DNA of 64,000 nucleotides from an uncultured Alphaproteobacteria bacterium (GCA_943787225.1 CALSLP010000003.1:1-64000), one strand, 5' to 3'; counted from the first letter of the stretch, positions 19,015-30,101 are shown. Notes: generated by a model from the sequence alone, not told the origin. Numbers and translations are program-made.

Positions 19015-19464
19015 TTAACGGAGCGGCGGCACCGCAGCAGCTGTCACGGAAAGCTTTTTGACCAGATTTTTCGCCGCATCACTTTCGCCCTTTAGTTTCT
19101 GGTCTAAAACGAGACGAATGGCACCAAGGTGGAGTTTAATCACCTGAACCTGTTTGGGCGACATCGTGACTTTTCCTTCGCGCATGAAATCGCAGAGGAT
19201 CGCCGCAATCTCCGTCACACTCGGATAGCCAAAAGTGGTTCCCTGGCCTTTAATGTCATGAACAACTCTAAAGACATCCCTGATCCGCTTCTTCGCTTCA
19301 ATCTTCTTGTTATCAATTTTCTCCGATGCAGCCACAATATCTGCCAAGGCCCAATCCTCAAAGCCATCGGCTGTCGCCGCGATATTTGCGTCAGCTTCCT
19401 CGAGCCGACGCACGAGGTCAGCTTGCGACACTTTTTGCATCTTAGCCTTTAACGTATTTTGCAT
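19015..19464 (-). CDS. histidine phosphotransfer (HPt) domain protein
   Basis: About 149 residues, mostly helical. The stretch FRVVHDIKGQGTTFGYP is an HPt phospho-histidine site (H-x-x-K-G-x-x-x-x-F/Y). It should relay phosphate from a receiver to a response regulator in the cytoplasm. It begins about 25 bases after the stop of the hybrid sensor kinase upstream, with GGAGATAG before ATG at 19464, so the two form an operon and this is the likely partner of that kinase's receiver. No response regulator with an output domain is nearby. It is intact, although the kinase gene is broken. Confidence 0.8.
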   Translation of the reverse strand: MQNTLKAKMQKVSQADLVRRLEEADANIAATADGFEDWALADIVAASEKIDNKKIEAKKRIRDVFRVVHDIKGQGTTFGYPSVTEIAAILCDFMREGKVTMSPKQVQVIKLHLGAIRLVLDQKLKGESDAAKNLVKKLSVTAAAVPPLR

Positions 19465-19488
19465 CACTATCTCCTAAACGCGTGTGAC

Positions 19489-22400
19489 TTAATTCAAAAG
19501 TTCATCAAGAGAGTCACTAAGATCATCGAAAGCTTTTAATTGATCTTCGGTTAGCTCTTGTGGACCGGTATCATTCGTATCAACGACACTTTCCAATTCA
19601 ACATCCAAATCGCATTGTCGTCCCATGGCTGCAGCGAGGTGAGCCGGCTCGATGGGTTTCGAAACATAGTCAGACATCCCCGCAGCGAGCATACGTTCAC
19701 GATCACCTGTCAGCGCGTTTGCCGTTAACGCCACGATGGGTATTTCACTGACAGGACCATCAAGTTCGCGAATGTGTTTGGTTGCGGTGATGCCATCCAT
19801 CTCCGGCATATTCACATCCATCAGGACCAGATCGTAAGACGCTGCCTGAACGGCTTCGACGGCAAGCGCCCCATTTTCAACGACCTCAATTTCATGCCCG
19901 GCTTTTTCCAGCATTGTCCGAATAACCAACTGGTTAACGGCGTTATCTTCTGCGACGAGAATCTTGAGTTTTTGGTCCATCTCTAGATTTGAAGCAGAGT
20001 TACCCGACGCGTCCTCGTCCATGCTCGCAACATTGCTACGATCACCTTCTTCACACTTTACGGTAAAATAGAACCGTGACCCGGCACCAACCGTGCTTTC
20101 AACCCCAATCTCACCGCCCATCAATGAGATCAACTGTTGGGAAATCGCCAGACCAAGGCCAGTGCCGCCGTATTTCCGGGTCGTAGAGCCGTCGGCTTGC
20201 GTGAATTTTTCAAATAGAGAATCCAACTTGTCGGACGGAATCCCAATACCTGTATCAAGGATCTCGACCTGCAGCTCCAACCAGCCATCTGGTAATATAT
20301 TCTGAGCGATATTGACCGTTATCGAGCCCGCTTCGGTAAACTTCAGGGCATTGCCGACAAGATTAAAAACGATTTGCCTCAGGCGTGTGGGATCCCCTTT
20401 AATGACAGGACAAACGTCGGGTGCAAGATTGACCGAGAAATCAATTCCCTTCCCCGACATTTGTGAGTCCCAAACGGTTTTCACAGTATCGACCAGGCCT
20501 GGAATTTCAAAATCCACGACTTCCAATTCGAGACGACCAGCCTCAATTTTTGAATAATCCAATACGTCATTCAAAATATCGAGCAGAGATTCGCCAGCGA
20601 CCTTGATCGTCCGAGCCTGCATCCGTTGCTCGTCGGCCAATTCAGAATCCATCAAGATTCCGGCCATACCGAGCACGGCGTTGAGGGGGGTCCGGATTTC
20701 GTGGCTCATCGTCGCCAGGAATTCACTTTTCGCAGCACTTGCTTCTTCTGCCTTAATCGAAGCCGCCTCGGCGTGCAGGGCCGCCGTCTCCGCCTCGGCA
20801 TGTTGCCTGCTTGGAGTGACTTCGTTGGCCTTCTGTCGTTCGAGGACGCGCCCCAATACGTGCCCGACCTGGCTGAGCGCCTGTAGAAGGCTCTCGTCAG
20901 GCCTCCTGAAGTGTCTGTCGTCATAACCGTAAGGACTGCGACGACCTCTTCCTGAACAAGAATTGGGAAAGCGAGACGCCGTTCTGAGTACCCTCTTTGG
21001 CCGCCGCCGGCATATAAATCGGCGAATTCTCGCGATGGATATTTGAGGCCCAGATCGGCCCGCGCCGTAACGTCGAAAGCCCGATTCTCGGGCCTGAATC
21101 GGCACGTGAGACTGGCCCCTTCCATCCAAACCTTGAACTCCTCAAAGCCCTCCGGATCGTCCAAATGCCACAATACGGAGCGACTCGAATTTCCCGCTTC
21201 CGCTGCGCCGAGGGCACAAGCACATGCCCGAGAGGCCAATCAATCGCCGCACAAATATCATCAATGGTTTGCTGTAGAGGCATCCCGAAATGTCGGCGAT
21301 TGATTGGCGTTTACCGCCACCTTATTCGAGAAGGGCCGTAATCCTGGTCTGCTTCTTCGAGCTCTGCCTCACGCGTTTTCAGATCCGTGATATCGGTTCG
21401 TATGCCGACGACGCCACCGTCTGATGTTTTTCGATCCGACATTCGAACCCAGCGACCGGACTCAAGCTGTCGCTCAGCAACGGTGTCCAGACTGACGGTA
21501 GGCCTCCATACGCTTCTCACGACATAGGCTTCGACAGCATCAGTGGTTGGAAAGACATCTGTGCCAAGCAATCTCATAATCGAATTGCGTACCATGTCTT
21601 CAAAATGAATGCCGTCGAATTGGCCCTCCAACGCGACTGGGTACATAGCTTTGAATTTAGAGTTAGCCAAGATGATGCGTTCGTCTGAATCGAAGAGAAC
21701 AAACCCATCATTGATAGCCTCAATAGCATCTACCAGCAACCGTTATGCTCGTGACGCTGCAGCTTCGCTTTGCTGAAGGACATCCTCTCGTTTCTTAAGT
21801 TCAGTTATGTCCGTCCGAATGCTCACCGTGCTCCCATCACTGGTCCGATGACCAGCCATCCGAATCCAACGCCCATCACTCAACTCGCGCTCAAGGATCT
21901 CGCCGGGATTGCGATAATTTTTTAATACCAAGTCAATTTCTGATTCGCTCACATCAGGATTATCGGCGACTTTCAAATTCTCTCCGTTACCCGTCCCAAA
22001 CCTTAGAATCTCTTCAAACGTGGTACCCGGCCGCATGAGATGCGCGGTTTTCGGATACATTTTTAAATATGTCGAATTACTAAGGACAAACTTGTCATCC
22101 GCATCAAACAGGACAAACCCGTCACTAATTGCCTCGATGGCATCAAGCAATTGCTGGCGCGCCATTGAGGCCCGGGCCTCGCTCTGACGTAAATTTTCTT
22201 CGTCCTTTTTGCGGTCTGTTATATCGCGGAACGTGACAACCACCCCTTCCACTTCACCATTGTCATCCCGAATGGGATTTACATTGTATGCAGCCGGGAA
22301 GAATGTGCCGTTCGAGTGCCACATGGTATCGCTGTTAACTCGAAGACCATCGCCACTGATCAAAGCGTTCAACATCGGCGAACTTGCAGACTCTGAAGGG

Positions 22401-23617
22401 ACCGTTAGAGGATCAATATCTTTAAAAGAGCACCCGATCACATCATCCAGGTTCCAACCCAACATTTCGCCAGCAGCTGGATTAGCAAAAGTCACACGCC
22501 CCTCAAGATCGAGGCCAAAAATACCTTCGGCGACAGAGGCAAGTAGATGTTCGTTACGCGTGGATAACTCGGCCATCGCCCGGTCCGCGTTCTTACGCTC
22601 GCTGATATCGCGCGCCATCGCCAGACGTGCCGGTTTTCCGTCCCAGGTAAAATGAATGGCGCAGGCCTCAACATCGATCACTGTACCATTAAGCTTCTCG
22701 CGCTTTGTTTCCGTCCACGGCATTGGCTGATCGGTAATCTTTTGCCGTTTGACCAATTGTCTGGGGTCATCCTGAGCATTAAGCAGATCTTTCGGAACGA
22801 AAGAGCTTCCTTCTATCCCGATCAGTTCCGACTGATCTTGAGCTCCAAAAAGTTTTACGGCCGCTGGATTCACAAATTCGATCCGATCGTCAACAATGAC
22901 GCGAATGGCATCGGGCGAAAATTCAATCAGTTTACGATAACGTTCCTCACCCTCCTGCAACGCGGAGACAAAGTTTTTGTTTGCTCGCGTGTGCCGTCGA
23001 AATATCACTCCGATGGTCAGGGCGATCAGAATAAAAAATGACCCGACCCCGACAAAGGCAACAGTCATGATTTCCCGCATCTCGCGATGACGGCGGGTCA
23101 TGTTTAAAAAGATTTCTGCGCCGCCAGCGACGACACCATTATCATAGACCGGCACCAAAGCTGTAGCGATCACCATCCCCTGAATTTTTCGTTGGGTAAT
23201 ATCGATCAAGACTTCGCGCCCACTAATTTGACGAGCGTATACTTTACTGTCTTTTTGACCATAGACAGGTAGATCGAGAGGTTCGAAGACGACAGATCAC
23301 TGCTGATCGATCAGACGAAGTCCCATGACCCCGGTAATACCGATGATCTCCTCGATTTTGGTAACTTCTTCTTCCCTTGGATCTCGTTCTTTAAGGACAT
23401 TGCCAAGTTTCGGAAGGCCATTCAAAAGATTAACAACGACAGTAGAACCAACTTCACTGGCCTCAGACCGAAATAAATATTTTTCCGCCTGCTCCAGGCT
23501 GAAATACAACGTCGTCAAACAAAATAGAAGAACAGCAAAAAGCGTACAGCCCATGCGGCCATCCGAGGTTTGCCACCACAATTTCGATTTAGCCTGTTTG
23601 ATCTCTTCTGACGGCAC
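19489..23617 (-). pseudogene. large PAS/GAF hybrid sensor histidine kinase, interrupted
   Basis: Reading through gives about 1370 residues: a membrane segment (TLFAVLLFCLTTLYFS), about 150 periplasmic residues, a second segment (FFILIALTIGVIF), four PAS-type modules (YRKLIEFSPDAIRV; EHLLASVAEGIFGL; LLDAIEAISDGFVLF; and a diverged copy DAIEAINDGFVLF), a GAF domain ([13 protein letters not shown]), HisKA ([16 protein letters not shown], phospho-His), an ATPase domain ([16 protein letters not shown]) and a receiver ([12 protein letters not shown]). There are in-frame stops at 23297 (TGA) and 21743 (TAA; a Gln codon is expected) and frame changes near 21305, 21230 and 20930. The kinase core and receiver from 20900 to 19489 are clean. 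The ligand is unknown. An HPt gene follows. Confidence 0.85.
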
Positions 23618-23773
23618 GGCACAACTCGTTCAAGAATCTCATTTTACTACTGTTACGTTGTAACACCTTAACCATTAAAACCCGCTTAACGTGCAGCCAC
23701 CCAAGTTGTGACACATGTCACACATTAAACTTGCCATTTGCACAGAGTATAACCGGGTATAGACTCGACTATC

Positions 23774-25330
23774 ATGGCGGATCAATCATCAAACCTTGGC
23801 TATTTCAACCAAACTGCAGCGATCACCTACCCCGACAAAACGGCACTGATAGATCTGTCACGCAAACCTGATCGTCTGGTTACCCATGGCGAACTCAACC
23901 GGCGGATGGATGCCGTTGCGGTGATGCTCAATAAATTGGGTATGACAGCTGGCGACCGTTTACTGCTGGGGATGGGCAACCGTTTCGAATTTATCGAAAT
24001 ATTCTTCGGCGCGATGCGGGCCGGTATTATTCCCATCCCGCTCAATATCAAACTTGGCGCGGAGACCATTGAGTTTATCGTCAAAGACTCAGGATGCTGT
24101 GGCGCTGTCATCGAGCCCGACTGTCATCCTCAACTGGTTGATGTAATCGAACGACAGAATCTAGAAACAAAGATCGCCGTCGACCCAATACCGTCCGGAT
24201 GGCACAATTATAATGATGCGTTATTGGTAGCGGAGCAAAAAACATTCTCGCCAAAACCGGTTCAATCCGGACAAATTGCCTTTCTTCCTTATACATCTGG
24301 ATCGACCGGACGACCGAAAGGCGTGCTGCTCACACATGAAGGAATGCTATGGGGCATCAGAACGGCGCAAAAATATTGGCCGTGCAAACCGACCGAGCGG
24401 ACACTCGTGGCCGGACCTTTATTTCATAAAAATGCCATGCGGGTATCGATTAAACCCAAACTTTACGCCGGCGCATCGGCAGTGATCCTGCCACGATTTG
24501 AGCCCCGCGTGATGCTGCAAGCGCTCGCGGATTACGAATGTACCGACACCGGCGGCGTGCCGGCCATGTACCGAATGATGCTGGCAGAAGAAGAATTATT
24601 GGCTTCTCTCAAATTCCCCAAACTGGAGTGCCTTGAGATGGGCTCCGCCGTGGTCGGCGCCGAACTGCTGAATGCCGTCGAGCGGGCCTTTGGCGCGGAC
24701 GTCGAAGAAGCATACGGCCTAACGGAAGGCGGTGGTCCACTCCGCAGTCCACTCGATGGCCGTGTTGTTCCGCGTGGCAGTTGCGGTGTCCCTGCCCCAG
24801 AGGTTGAGGTCAAGATGGTCGAAGAAGACGGAATTGAGAATGTCAGCCACGGAGAATTCTGGGTCAAGTCGCCTGCCATACTGGCGGGCTACAACAATCG
24901 CCCTGATCTAAATAAAGAGCGCCTAACGGATGGCTGGCTCCATACCGGCGACATCTTCCGTAAAGACGAAAACGGCTTCTACTTCTTTATGGGGCGCATC
25001 GACGACCAGTTCTCCTGTGGCGGTGAAAACATCTATCCCAAGGAAGTCGAGCTGCTCCTGGTCCAGCACCCCGACATTATAGATGCCGTCGTAATGCCCA
25101 TAACGCACGACGTTAAAGGTCTTGCCCCGGCGGCGCTCGTGACAGTCCGACAAGGATCAAACTGCACCGAAGATTCCATCAAAGCCTTCACTCTGGAACA
25201 TGGCGCGGCCTACGCTCATCCACGCCGGGTCTTCATCATTGATGTGCTTCCAGTCGGCGGTACCGGCAAAGTCGACCGGCCTGCGGCCAAGAAGATTATC
25301 GAAGATTCTATTGCTGCTGTTCGCACTTAA
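23774..25330 (+). CDS. AMP-dependent acyl-CoA synthetase/ligase
   Basis: 518 residues of the ANL superfamily. Motifs: the P-loop-like LPYTSGSTGRPKGV (near residue 173), EAYGLTEGGG, GWLHTGD with the hinge GRIDDQFSCGGENIYP, and C-terminal GGTGKVDR with the catalytic Lys. It activates a carboxylic acid to an acyl adenylate and then an acyl-CoA. The substrate could be a medium-chain fatty acid or an aromatic acid; the sequence does not decide. It sits with an MDR reductase, a thioesterase and a UbiD-type decarboxylase further on. Its stop overlaps that of the convergent reductase by four bases. Confidence 0.9.
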   Translation: MADQSSNLGYFNQTAAITYPDKTALIDLSRKPDRLVTHGELNRRMDAVAVMLNKLGMTAGDRLLLGMGNRFEFIEIFFGAMRAGIIPIPLNIKLGAETIEFIVKDSGCCGAVIEPDCHPQLVDVIERQNLETKIAVDPIPSGWHNYNDALLVAEQKTFSPKPVQSGQIAFLPYTSGSTGRPKGVLLTHEGMLWGIRTAQKYWPCKPTERTLVAGPLFHKNAMRVSIKPKLYAGASAVILPRFEPRVMLQALADYECTDTGGVPAMYRMMLAEEELLASLKFPKLECLEMGSAVVGAELLNAVERAFGADVEEAYGLTEGGGPLRSPLDGRVVPRGSCGVPAPEVEVKMVEEDGIENVSHGEFWVKSPAILAGYNNRPDLNKERLTDGWLHTGDIFRKDENGFYFFMGRIDDQFSCGGENIYPKEVELLLVQHPDIIDAVVMPITHDVKGLAPAALVTVRQGSNCTEDSIKAFTLEHGAAYAHPRRVFIIDVLPVGGTGKVDRPAAKKIIEDSIAAVRT

Positions 25331-26304
25331 GGGCAGACGATAATCTTTCCGAAGAAATTACGGTCTTCCATCAACATTTCTGCCTCGGCGGTTTTTTCCA
25401 ATGGCAGGACATGGCTGATCACCGGCGTGACCTTACCCTCAGCTGCATAGGCGACGGATTTCGCAACATCCTCCTGGCTATAGCTGTTCGACCCAAGAAC
25501 ATCGAGTTCCCGCACCCAGATGTAGCGGAGATCAGTTTCCGGCGTATGCCCGGCCGTCGAGCCACAAGTCAGAATCCGCCCGCCCCGCTTTGCGGTCCGT
25601 AAACACGGGGCCCAAGTATCGCCGCCGGTAAAGTTGACGACAACGTCAACACCCTTCTTGCCAGAAAGCTTCCAGGTTGCCGCGCTAAAATCGTCTTCCG
25701 AATAGTTGATCGTGTGATCTGCTCCGAGCGCGGACAGCTTTTCACATTTCGTCGCCGACCCTGCCGCTGCGATTACCGTTGCGCCAATCATCTTGCCAAA
25801 CTGCACACAGGCAATGCCAACACCACCACTCGCCCCCAGCACCAGCATGGTCTCTCCTGTCGCCAGTCTGCCGCGATGAAACAACATCCGATGCGCCGTA
25901 CCGTAAGCGATCGGTATGGCGGCGCCCTGCTCATAAGAAAGACTACCCGGTAATGCGACGAGGTTTTGCGCCGGGACCCGAACCATCTCAGCCAGTCCGC
26001 CAATCAGCTGTTCCCCGATCATGCCTTCGTGGGTATCAGGATTGAGGGTCACCCGGTCGCCGATTGACCAGCCAGAAACGTTTTCGCCGAGCGCACAGAT
26101 GTCGCCAGCAATATCACCACCGGAAATAAACGGCATCGGCACCGGAAATCCCGGCATGCCCCGTCGGACAAAAATATCAAGATGATTGAGCCCACAGGCT
26201 TTTACCCGGACGATTACATCATCTGCCCCCGGCGACGGATCATCCCAATCCCGATAGACGATATTTTCGACACCGCCCTGCTGTTCAATAACTGCTGCTT
26301 TCAT
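25327..26304 (-). CDS. MDR-family zinc-binding dehydrogenase / NAD(P)H:quinone reductase-like
   Basis: 325 residues. The N-terminal GroES-like domain has GLNHLDIFVRRG and GGDIAGDI; the nucleotide-binding domain has LGASGGVGIACVQFGKMIGA. The catalytic zinc residues are partly changed (no Cys in the first motif), and the structural-zinc cysteine cluster is absent, so it is more like quinone oxidoreductase/enoyl reductases than alcohol dehydrogenases. It should reduce an enone or quinone with NAD(P)H in the cytoplasm. The substrate is unknown. Confidence 0.87.
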   Translation of the reverse strand: MKAAVIEQQGGVENIVYRDWDDPSPGADDVIVRVKACGLNHLDIFVRRGMPGFPVPMPFISGGDIAGDICALGENVSGWSIGDRVTLNPDTHEGMIGEQLIGGLAEMVRVPAQNLVALPGSLSYEQGAAIPIAYGTAHRMLFHRGRLATGETMLVLGASGGVGIACVQFGKMIGATVIAAAGSATKCEKLSALGADHTINYSEDDFSAATWKLSGKKGVDVVVNFTGGDTWAPCLRTAKRGGRILTCGSTAGHTPETDLRYIWVRELDVLGSNSYSQEDVAKSVAYAAEGKVTPVISHVLPLEKTAEAEMLMEDRNFFGKIIVCP

Positions 26305-26384
26305 AGCGACAATGTTAGCGGCATTCCCTCAATTGTCACACCGTCCTATGCTGTTGGCAGACATCGTCAACAGGAGGACATCTA

Positions 26385-26816
26385 ATGGCCGAATGGATGA
26401 AGACCCATCGCGCCGTCGTACACCCTTGGTATTGCGACCATATCGGACATATGAATGTTCGCTTTTACGGCCACTTCTTTGATGATGCCGGATTTCACAT
26501 TTGGAACATGATCGACGGCGCCCATGCCGCGATGAAGAAGCACGGCGTTGGCGTCGTTGTTGCCCGCACGACCAACGACTTTGTACAGGAAGCGAATGCC
26601 GGTGAGTTGCTGACCGTCAAAAGTGGCTTCACCCGGCTCGGCAATAAAAGTCTGACCTACACCCAGCGCATGACCAATGCCGAGAACGGCACCCTCATTG
26701 CGACACAGGAGGCGGTCGAGGTCTTCTTTGACCTCGAAGCGCGCAAATCAACCGACATGCCGGACGAGATACGGGCAATACTGAAAGACGCCCTGGTGTC
26801 GGTTGATGACGCCTAA
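26385..26816 (+). CDS. acyl-CoA thioesterase (hotdog fold, 4HBT type)
   Basis: 143 residues, a standard single hotdog domain. The motif WYCDHIGHMNVRFYGHFFDDAG holds the catalytic Asp and the His/Asn pair of the 4-hydroxybenzoyl-CoA thioesterase/YbgC class. It should hydrolyse a small or aromatic acyl-CoA. A strong site GGAGG lies 8 bases before ATG at 26385. Its end overlaps that of the convergent ornithine-cyclodeaminase-like gene by four bases. Confidence 0.87.
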   Translation: MAEWMKTHRAVVHPWYCDHIGHMNVRFYGHFFDDAGFHIWNMIDGAHAAMKKHGVGVVVARTTNDFVQEANAGELLTVKSGFTRLGNKSLTYTQRMTNAENGTLIATQEAVEVFFDLEARKSTDMPDEIRAILKDALVSVDDA

Positions 26817-27905
26817 GGATGCACCGTCTCGGTAAACATATCCGTCGGTAGTTCTGTCCCGAGACCGAGCTCCTTCGCCTTGTGGTAGACGACATAGCCC
26901 GTCGCGGCGAACTGATAGCCCATACCCAAGGTTATTCAGGAAGCAGGAGCACTGCTCGTCATTGGTTCGCCCCTCGCGGTCGCCATTGATGATCTGCGGC
27001 AGTGACGGCAACGTTATTGTGCCAGTCATCCTGCTCCACGCCGTAAGAACCCACCTTGTCCTCGCCCGACCTGAACCCCGTGGGTATAGATCATCTCGGC
27101 ATTGTCATCGTGATCCAGCTAGCGCGAAGAGCTCGATATCAGCCCACGCGGCCTTTCTCAACCTCGGTCGCACCCGGGCCGCACCGTCCCGATATGCATG
27201 CCTGGCTCCAGCCAGTCATGGAAGAACACCGGCATGATCGCGTTGGTCGCACAGGCTCACCATCTGCTGCTCCCTTGCACGCCTCTTCGCCGGTCTCGCA
27301 AACCCGGACATCCAGATCCAAGTGCCTCCGACATCTCTCATGCGGCAAGAGCCTTTGCGGTTGTCGGGATTAGGGCTGTAGACCCGAACATCCTTGAGAT
27401 CACGCACCGCGGCATGGGCCAAAACCTGCGCCCCGGCCTGCCAACCGGACCCTAGTACGGCTAACGAGTCAGCATCCTCACGGGCCATATATTTTGCGGC
27501 GATACCGTTTGTCGCACCGACCCTCATGCGCTGCATTACCCCATCAGGGCAAATCATCAACGGCTCACCATTATGGGTGCTGAACAGCAGGACTAACCCG
27601 ACATAACGATTGTTTGGCGCCGCCGGTACTTTCACGCGGCGCATTTCATTGCCGGTCGTAGGGAAGGTTAGAATATCCGAGTTAAGCCGGACTGCACCAA
27701 CGCCGAGTTTTGGGATCACTCCATCCATTGATTTCAGCGCATAAAGTCCGTCCTCCCGCAAGGTCGTCGGCGTTACGATGTCGGACCGGCGCCTATTGCC
27801 GCCTCGCCCTTCGACAAGCTCGATATAGGCTTCTTCAAGCACCGGCACGAGCTCGTCCATTTCGAGGACTTGTTCGATATCTTCATTGGAAAGAATGAGT
27901 GTCAT
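26813..27905 (-). pseudogene. ornithine cyclodeaminase / mu-crystallin family protein, frameshifted
   Basis: The clean first 200 residues start MTLILSNEDIEQVLEMDELV and include YALKSMDG, YVGLVLLFSTHNGEPL, RVGATNGIAAKYMA and the Rossmann start AVLGSGWQAGAQVLA, all typical of the family that interconverts amino and imino acids using NAD(P). Downstream the frame breaks several times: LDLDVRVCETGEEACKGA, MHIGTVRPGATEVEK and ITLPSLPQIINGDREGRT lie in different frames, ending ELPTDMFTETVHP. Breaks cluster between 27300 and 26920. A full-length product would be about 360 residues. The substrate is unknown; ornithine is only one option in this family. Confidence 0.75.
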
Positions 27906-28236
27906 GGGTCTTCGCCTTCCTGCTGGTCTTCTATTTATTTTGATTTAAGAGGTCGTCGGCCAGTGTCCCGGGACCGATACAGGTCGACACCCTGTTCTCT
28001 TCCGAAGAAAAAAAATCGGATAAGGATGACATGCTGTAAAACCCCTTTTTAACAAGTTATAGAGATTTCTAGTGAAAAAGGGTATCAGCGCCCCCATATT
28101 CTAACAAGGTAGGGGAAATGCCTCATTTTTGCCGCTTGCAGCGATACAATGAAACCCGATAGCTTGAGAGTATGGGACCCTGTGGCCTTACTGAATGAAA
28201 ATGGCATCACTTATTGATAACGATGGCCAGCGCCGG

Positions 28237-29259
28237 ATGAAAATTTTGAATAGATCACTTCTCATGACAGCGTTGATTGTTGCTAGCCTATCGGCGAGCG
28301 CGGCAAATGCTGCCAAGGGGAAAGCACAACAGATCAAACTCGTGAACACCGGGACGATCGGTAGCGCGAGTGAGAAGTATTCACGCACAATCGCACGGCA
28401 CCTCTATCGATTTATTCCCGGGAAACCAAAGATTACTGTTCAGTCCATCGTCGGCGCTGGCGGTATCAAAGCGATCAATTTCGCTTATAACGCGATGCCC
28501 CGAAACGGGCTAAACATCCTGTTGCCACCCGATACCCTCGTACTATCGCAGGCGCTATGGCCCAAGGCCGTAAAATACAATCCCAGCCATTTCGCCTGGA
28601 TTGGATCGGTTAGCGCAGCAAACCGCGTATTTGCGCTCCGTACAGACTCTAATCTTAAATCAGCCAAGGATATTCGCGGCAAAAGACTAATCATTGGGTA
28701 CACAGATCGTACCGACATGTCTTACATCATCCCGAAACTTATGCGGGACATCGTCAAAACGGATATCAGGCTGGTCGCAGGTTTCAAAACAGCCCGCAAG
28801 ACAATTGGCGAGATGGAAAAGAAAGCCCATGTTGGCGCTGCCTTTGACTGGCTGACCTGGAACACCATCGTACCCCACTGGTTCAAGAAAACTGGCAATT
28901 TTGCCATCCCCTTGGTGCAGATTGGCTATTACCGCGATCCCCTGCTCAAAACATTACCGATGCTGCACGAGATTACCAACAAGCAGGACCACACGCTGGT
29001 AAAACTGGTCTCAACACCGGGTGCCATAGGCTATAGCCTCTTGCTACCGCCGAGATCACCGAAAGGCGCGCTTAAGGTCTTACGAACCGCCTTTGACGAA
29101 ATGGTCAAAGACAAGCAGTTCATCGGCGATATCCGAAAACAGCGTTTACGGCTACTGCCATCGTCGGGATTGCGAATTCAAAACATTGTTGATGACGTGG
29201 TCAAAACAACCAGTGCAAACAATAAAGCTCGGCTTCGCTCGATCATTTTCGCGAAATAG
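28237..29259 (+). CDS. periplasmic binding protein of the tripartite tricarboxylate transporter (TctC/Bug) type
   Basis: About 340 residues. MKILNRSLLMTALIVASLSA is a signal peptide cleaved after ANA; the start at 28237 is chosen for that reason over ATG at 28195. The mature protein carries RHLYRFIPGKPKITVQSIVGAGG, the conserved Bug motif around the ligand pocket (GAGG), and LVSTPGAIGYSLLLPP near the end. It binds a small carboxylate in the periplasm. No TctA or TctB is beside it; the next gene is a TauE/SafE permease, making an unusual pair. It resembles the binding protein at 58 kb but has no C-terminal extension. Confidence 0.82.
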   Translation: MKILNRSLLMTALIVASLSASAANAAKGKAQQIKLVNTGTIGSASEKYSRTIARHLYRFIPGKPKITVQSIVGAGGIKAINFAYNAMPRNGLNILLPPDTLVLSQALWPKAVKYNPSHFAWIGSVSAANRVFALRTDSNLKSAKDIRGKRLIIGYTDRTDMSYIIPKLMRDIVKTDIRLVAGFKTARKTIGEMEKKAHVGAAFDWLTWNTIVPHWFKKTGNFAIPLVQIGYYRDPLLKTLPMLHEITNKQDHTLVKLVSTPGAIGYSLLLPPRSPKGALKVLRTAFDEMVKDKQFIGDIRKQRLRLLPSSGLRIQNIVDDVVKTTSANNKARLRSIIFAK

Positions 29260-29348
29260 CGTTTCGTACCTCTCCTTGCGCGATCTAACCGGGCAGGCTA
29301 TGTGAGTCGGGACCGTGAACTCGACCGCAACAACAATCGATTCATCTG

Positions 29349-30092
29349 ATGAGTTTCGAAGATCTGGCCATCGTCCTGACCGCCATTGCCGTCGGGTCCT
29401 ATTTTAAAGGCGCCGTGGGCATTGGCTTGCCGACGATTGCGGTGCCCACCCTTGCCGCCTTTATAGGCGCAGAGCACGCTATCGTCGTCCTCACCATCCC
29501 GGTCGCAGCCAGCAATGTCTGGATTTGTTGGCGATACCGGAAAATGACAACAGATGTCCCGCATCTGAAGATATCCCTCATATGCGCAGCGGTTGGAACC
29601 GCGTCCGGGGCCTTTGTCTTGGCCTCCCTCACGGATAACGCGCTGCTGTGGCTCATAATTGTCTGGCTCGGGCTTTATTTAATTGTTCTCGCCATCAAGC
29701 CAGACTTTCAGCTCAAAGGGGAGGCTGCGAGACGCTGTGCCCCCATCCTCGCCCTGGTCGGCGGTATGTGCCAGGGGGCGACCGGCATCGCCGGCCCCGT
29801 CATCGCGACCTGGATTCATTCATACCGGCTGCACAGTAAAACTTATGTTTTCGCCGCTTCACTAATGTTCCTGGCGATCTCAGGGACTCATGTTTTTGCT
29901 GTTGGTGGGCTCGGGCTATACACTGAAGAGCGCATTTACCAAGGCCTGCTGGCGGTTATTCCAACGGTCCTGTTTACTCAGTTCGGCATGTGGACAACGC
30001 CCTATATCAGTCCAACATGGTTTAATCGATTGGTGATCGCTGTTGTTATCGTAATGTGGATTAAACTAATCCTCCAAGCCATTACAACATAA
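29349..30092 (+). CDS. TauE/SafE-family membrane permease
   Basis: 247 residues with about eight hydrophobic segments. The repeated loop motifs are GAVGIGLPTIAVPTLAAF in the first half and GGMCQGATGIAGPVIATW in the second, the two-repeat pattern of TauE/SafE (DUF81) exporters of sulfite, sulfoacetate and other organic anions. It lies about 90 bases after the TctC-like protein, same strand, and may be cotranscribed. Direction of transport and substrate are not visible. Confidence 0.87.
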   Translation: MSFEDLAIVLTAIAVGSYFKGAVGIGLPTIAVPTLAAFIGAEHAIVVLTIPVAASNVWICWRYRKMTTDVPHLKISLICAAVGTASGAFVLASLTDNALLWLIIVWLGLYLIVLAIKPDFQLKGEAARRCAPILALVGGMCQGATGIAGPVIATWIHSYRLHSKTYVFAASLMFLAISGTHVFAVGGLGLYTEERIYQGLLAVIPTVLFTQFGMWTTPYISPTWFNRLVIAVVIVMWIKLILQAITT

Positions 30093-30101
30093 CAGAAACT
30101 T

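Noticed and set aside
23297..23299. In-frame TGA in the sensor kinase as a selenocysteine or recoded codon.
   Set aside because: No selenocysteine insertion hairpin is apparent, and a TAA also interrupts the same gene, so recoding does not explain it.
28043..28082. Inverted repeat CCCTTTTT / AAAAAGGG in the gap before the TctC-like gene.
   Set aside because: The loop is long and no T-run follows on either strand, so I do not call it a terminator or a regulatory RNA; it may be chance in an AT-rich gap.
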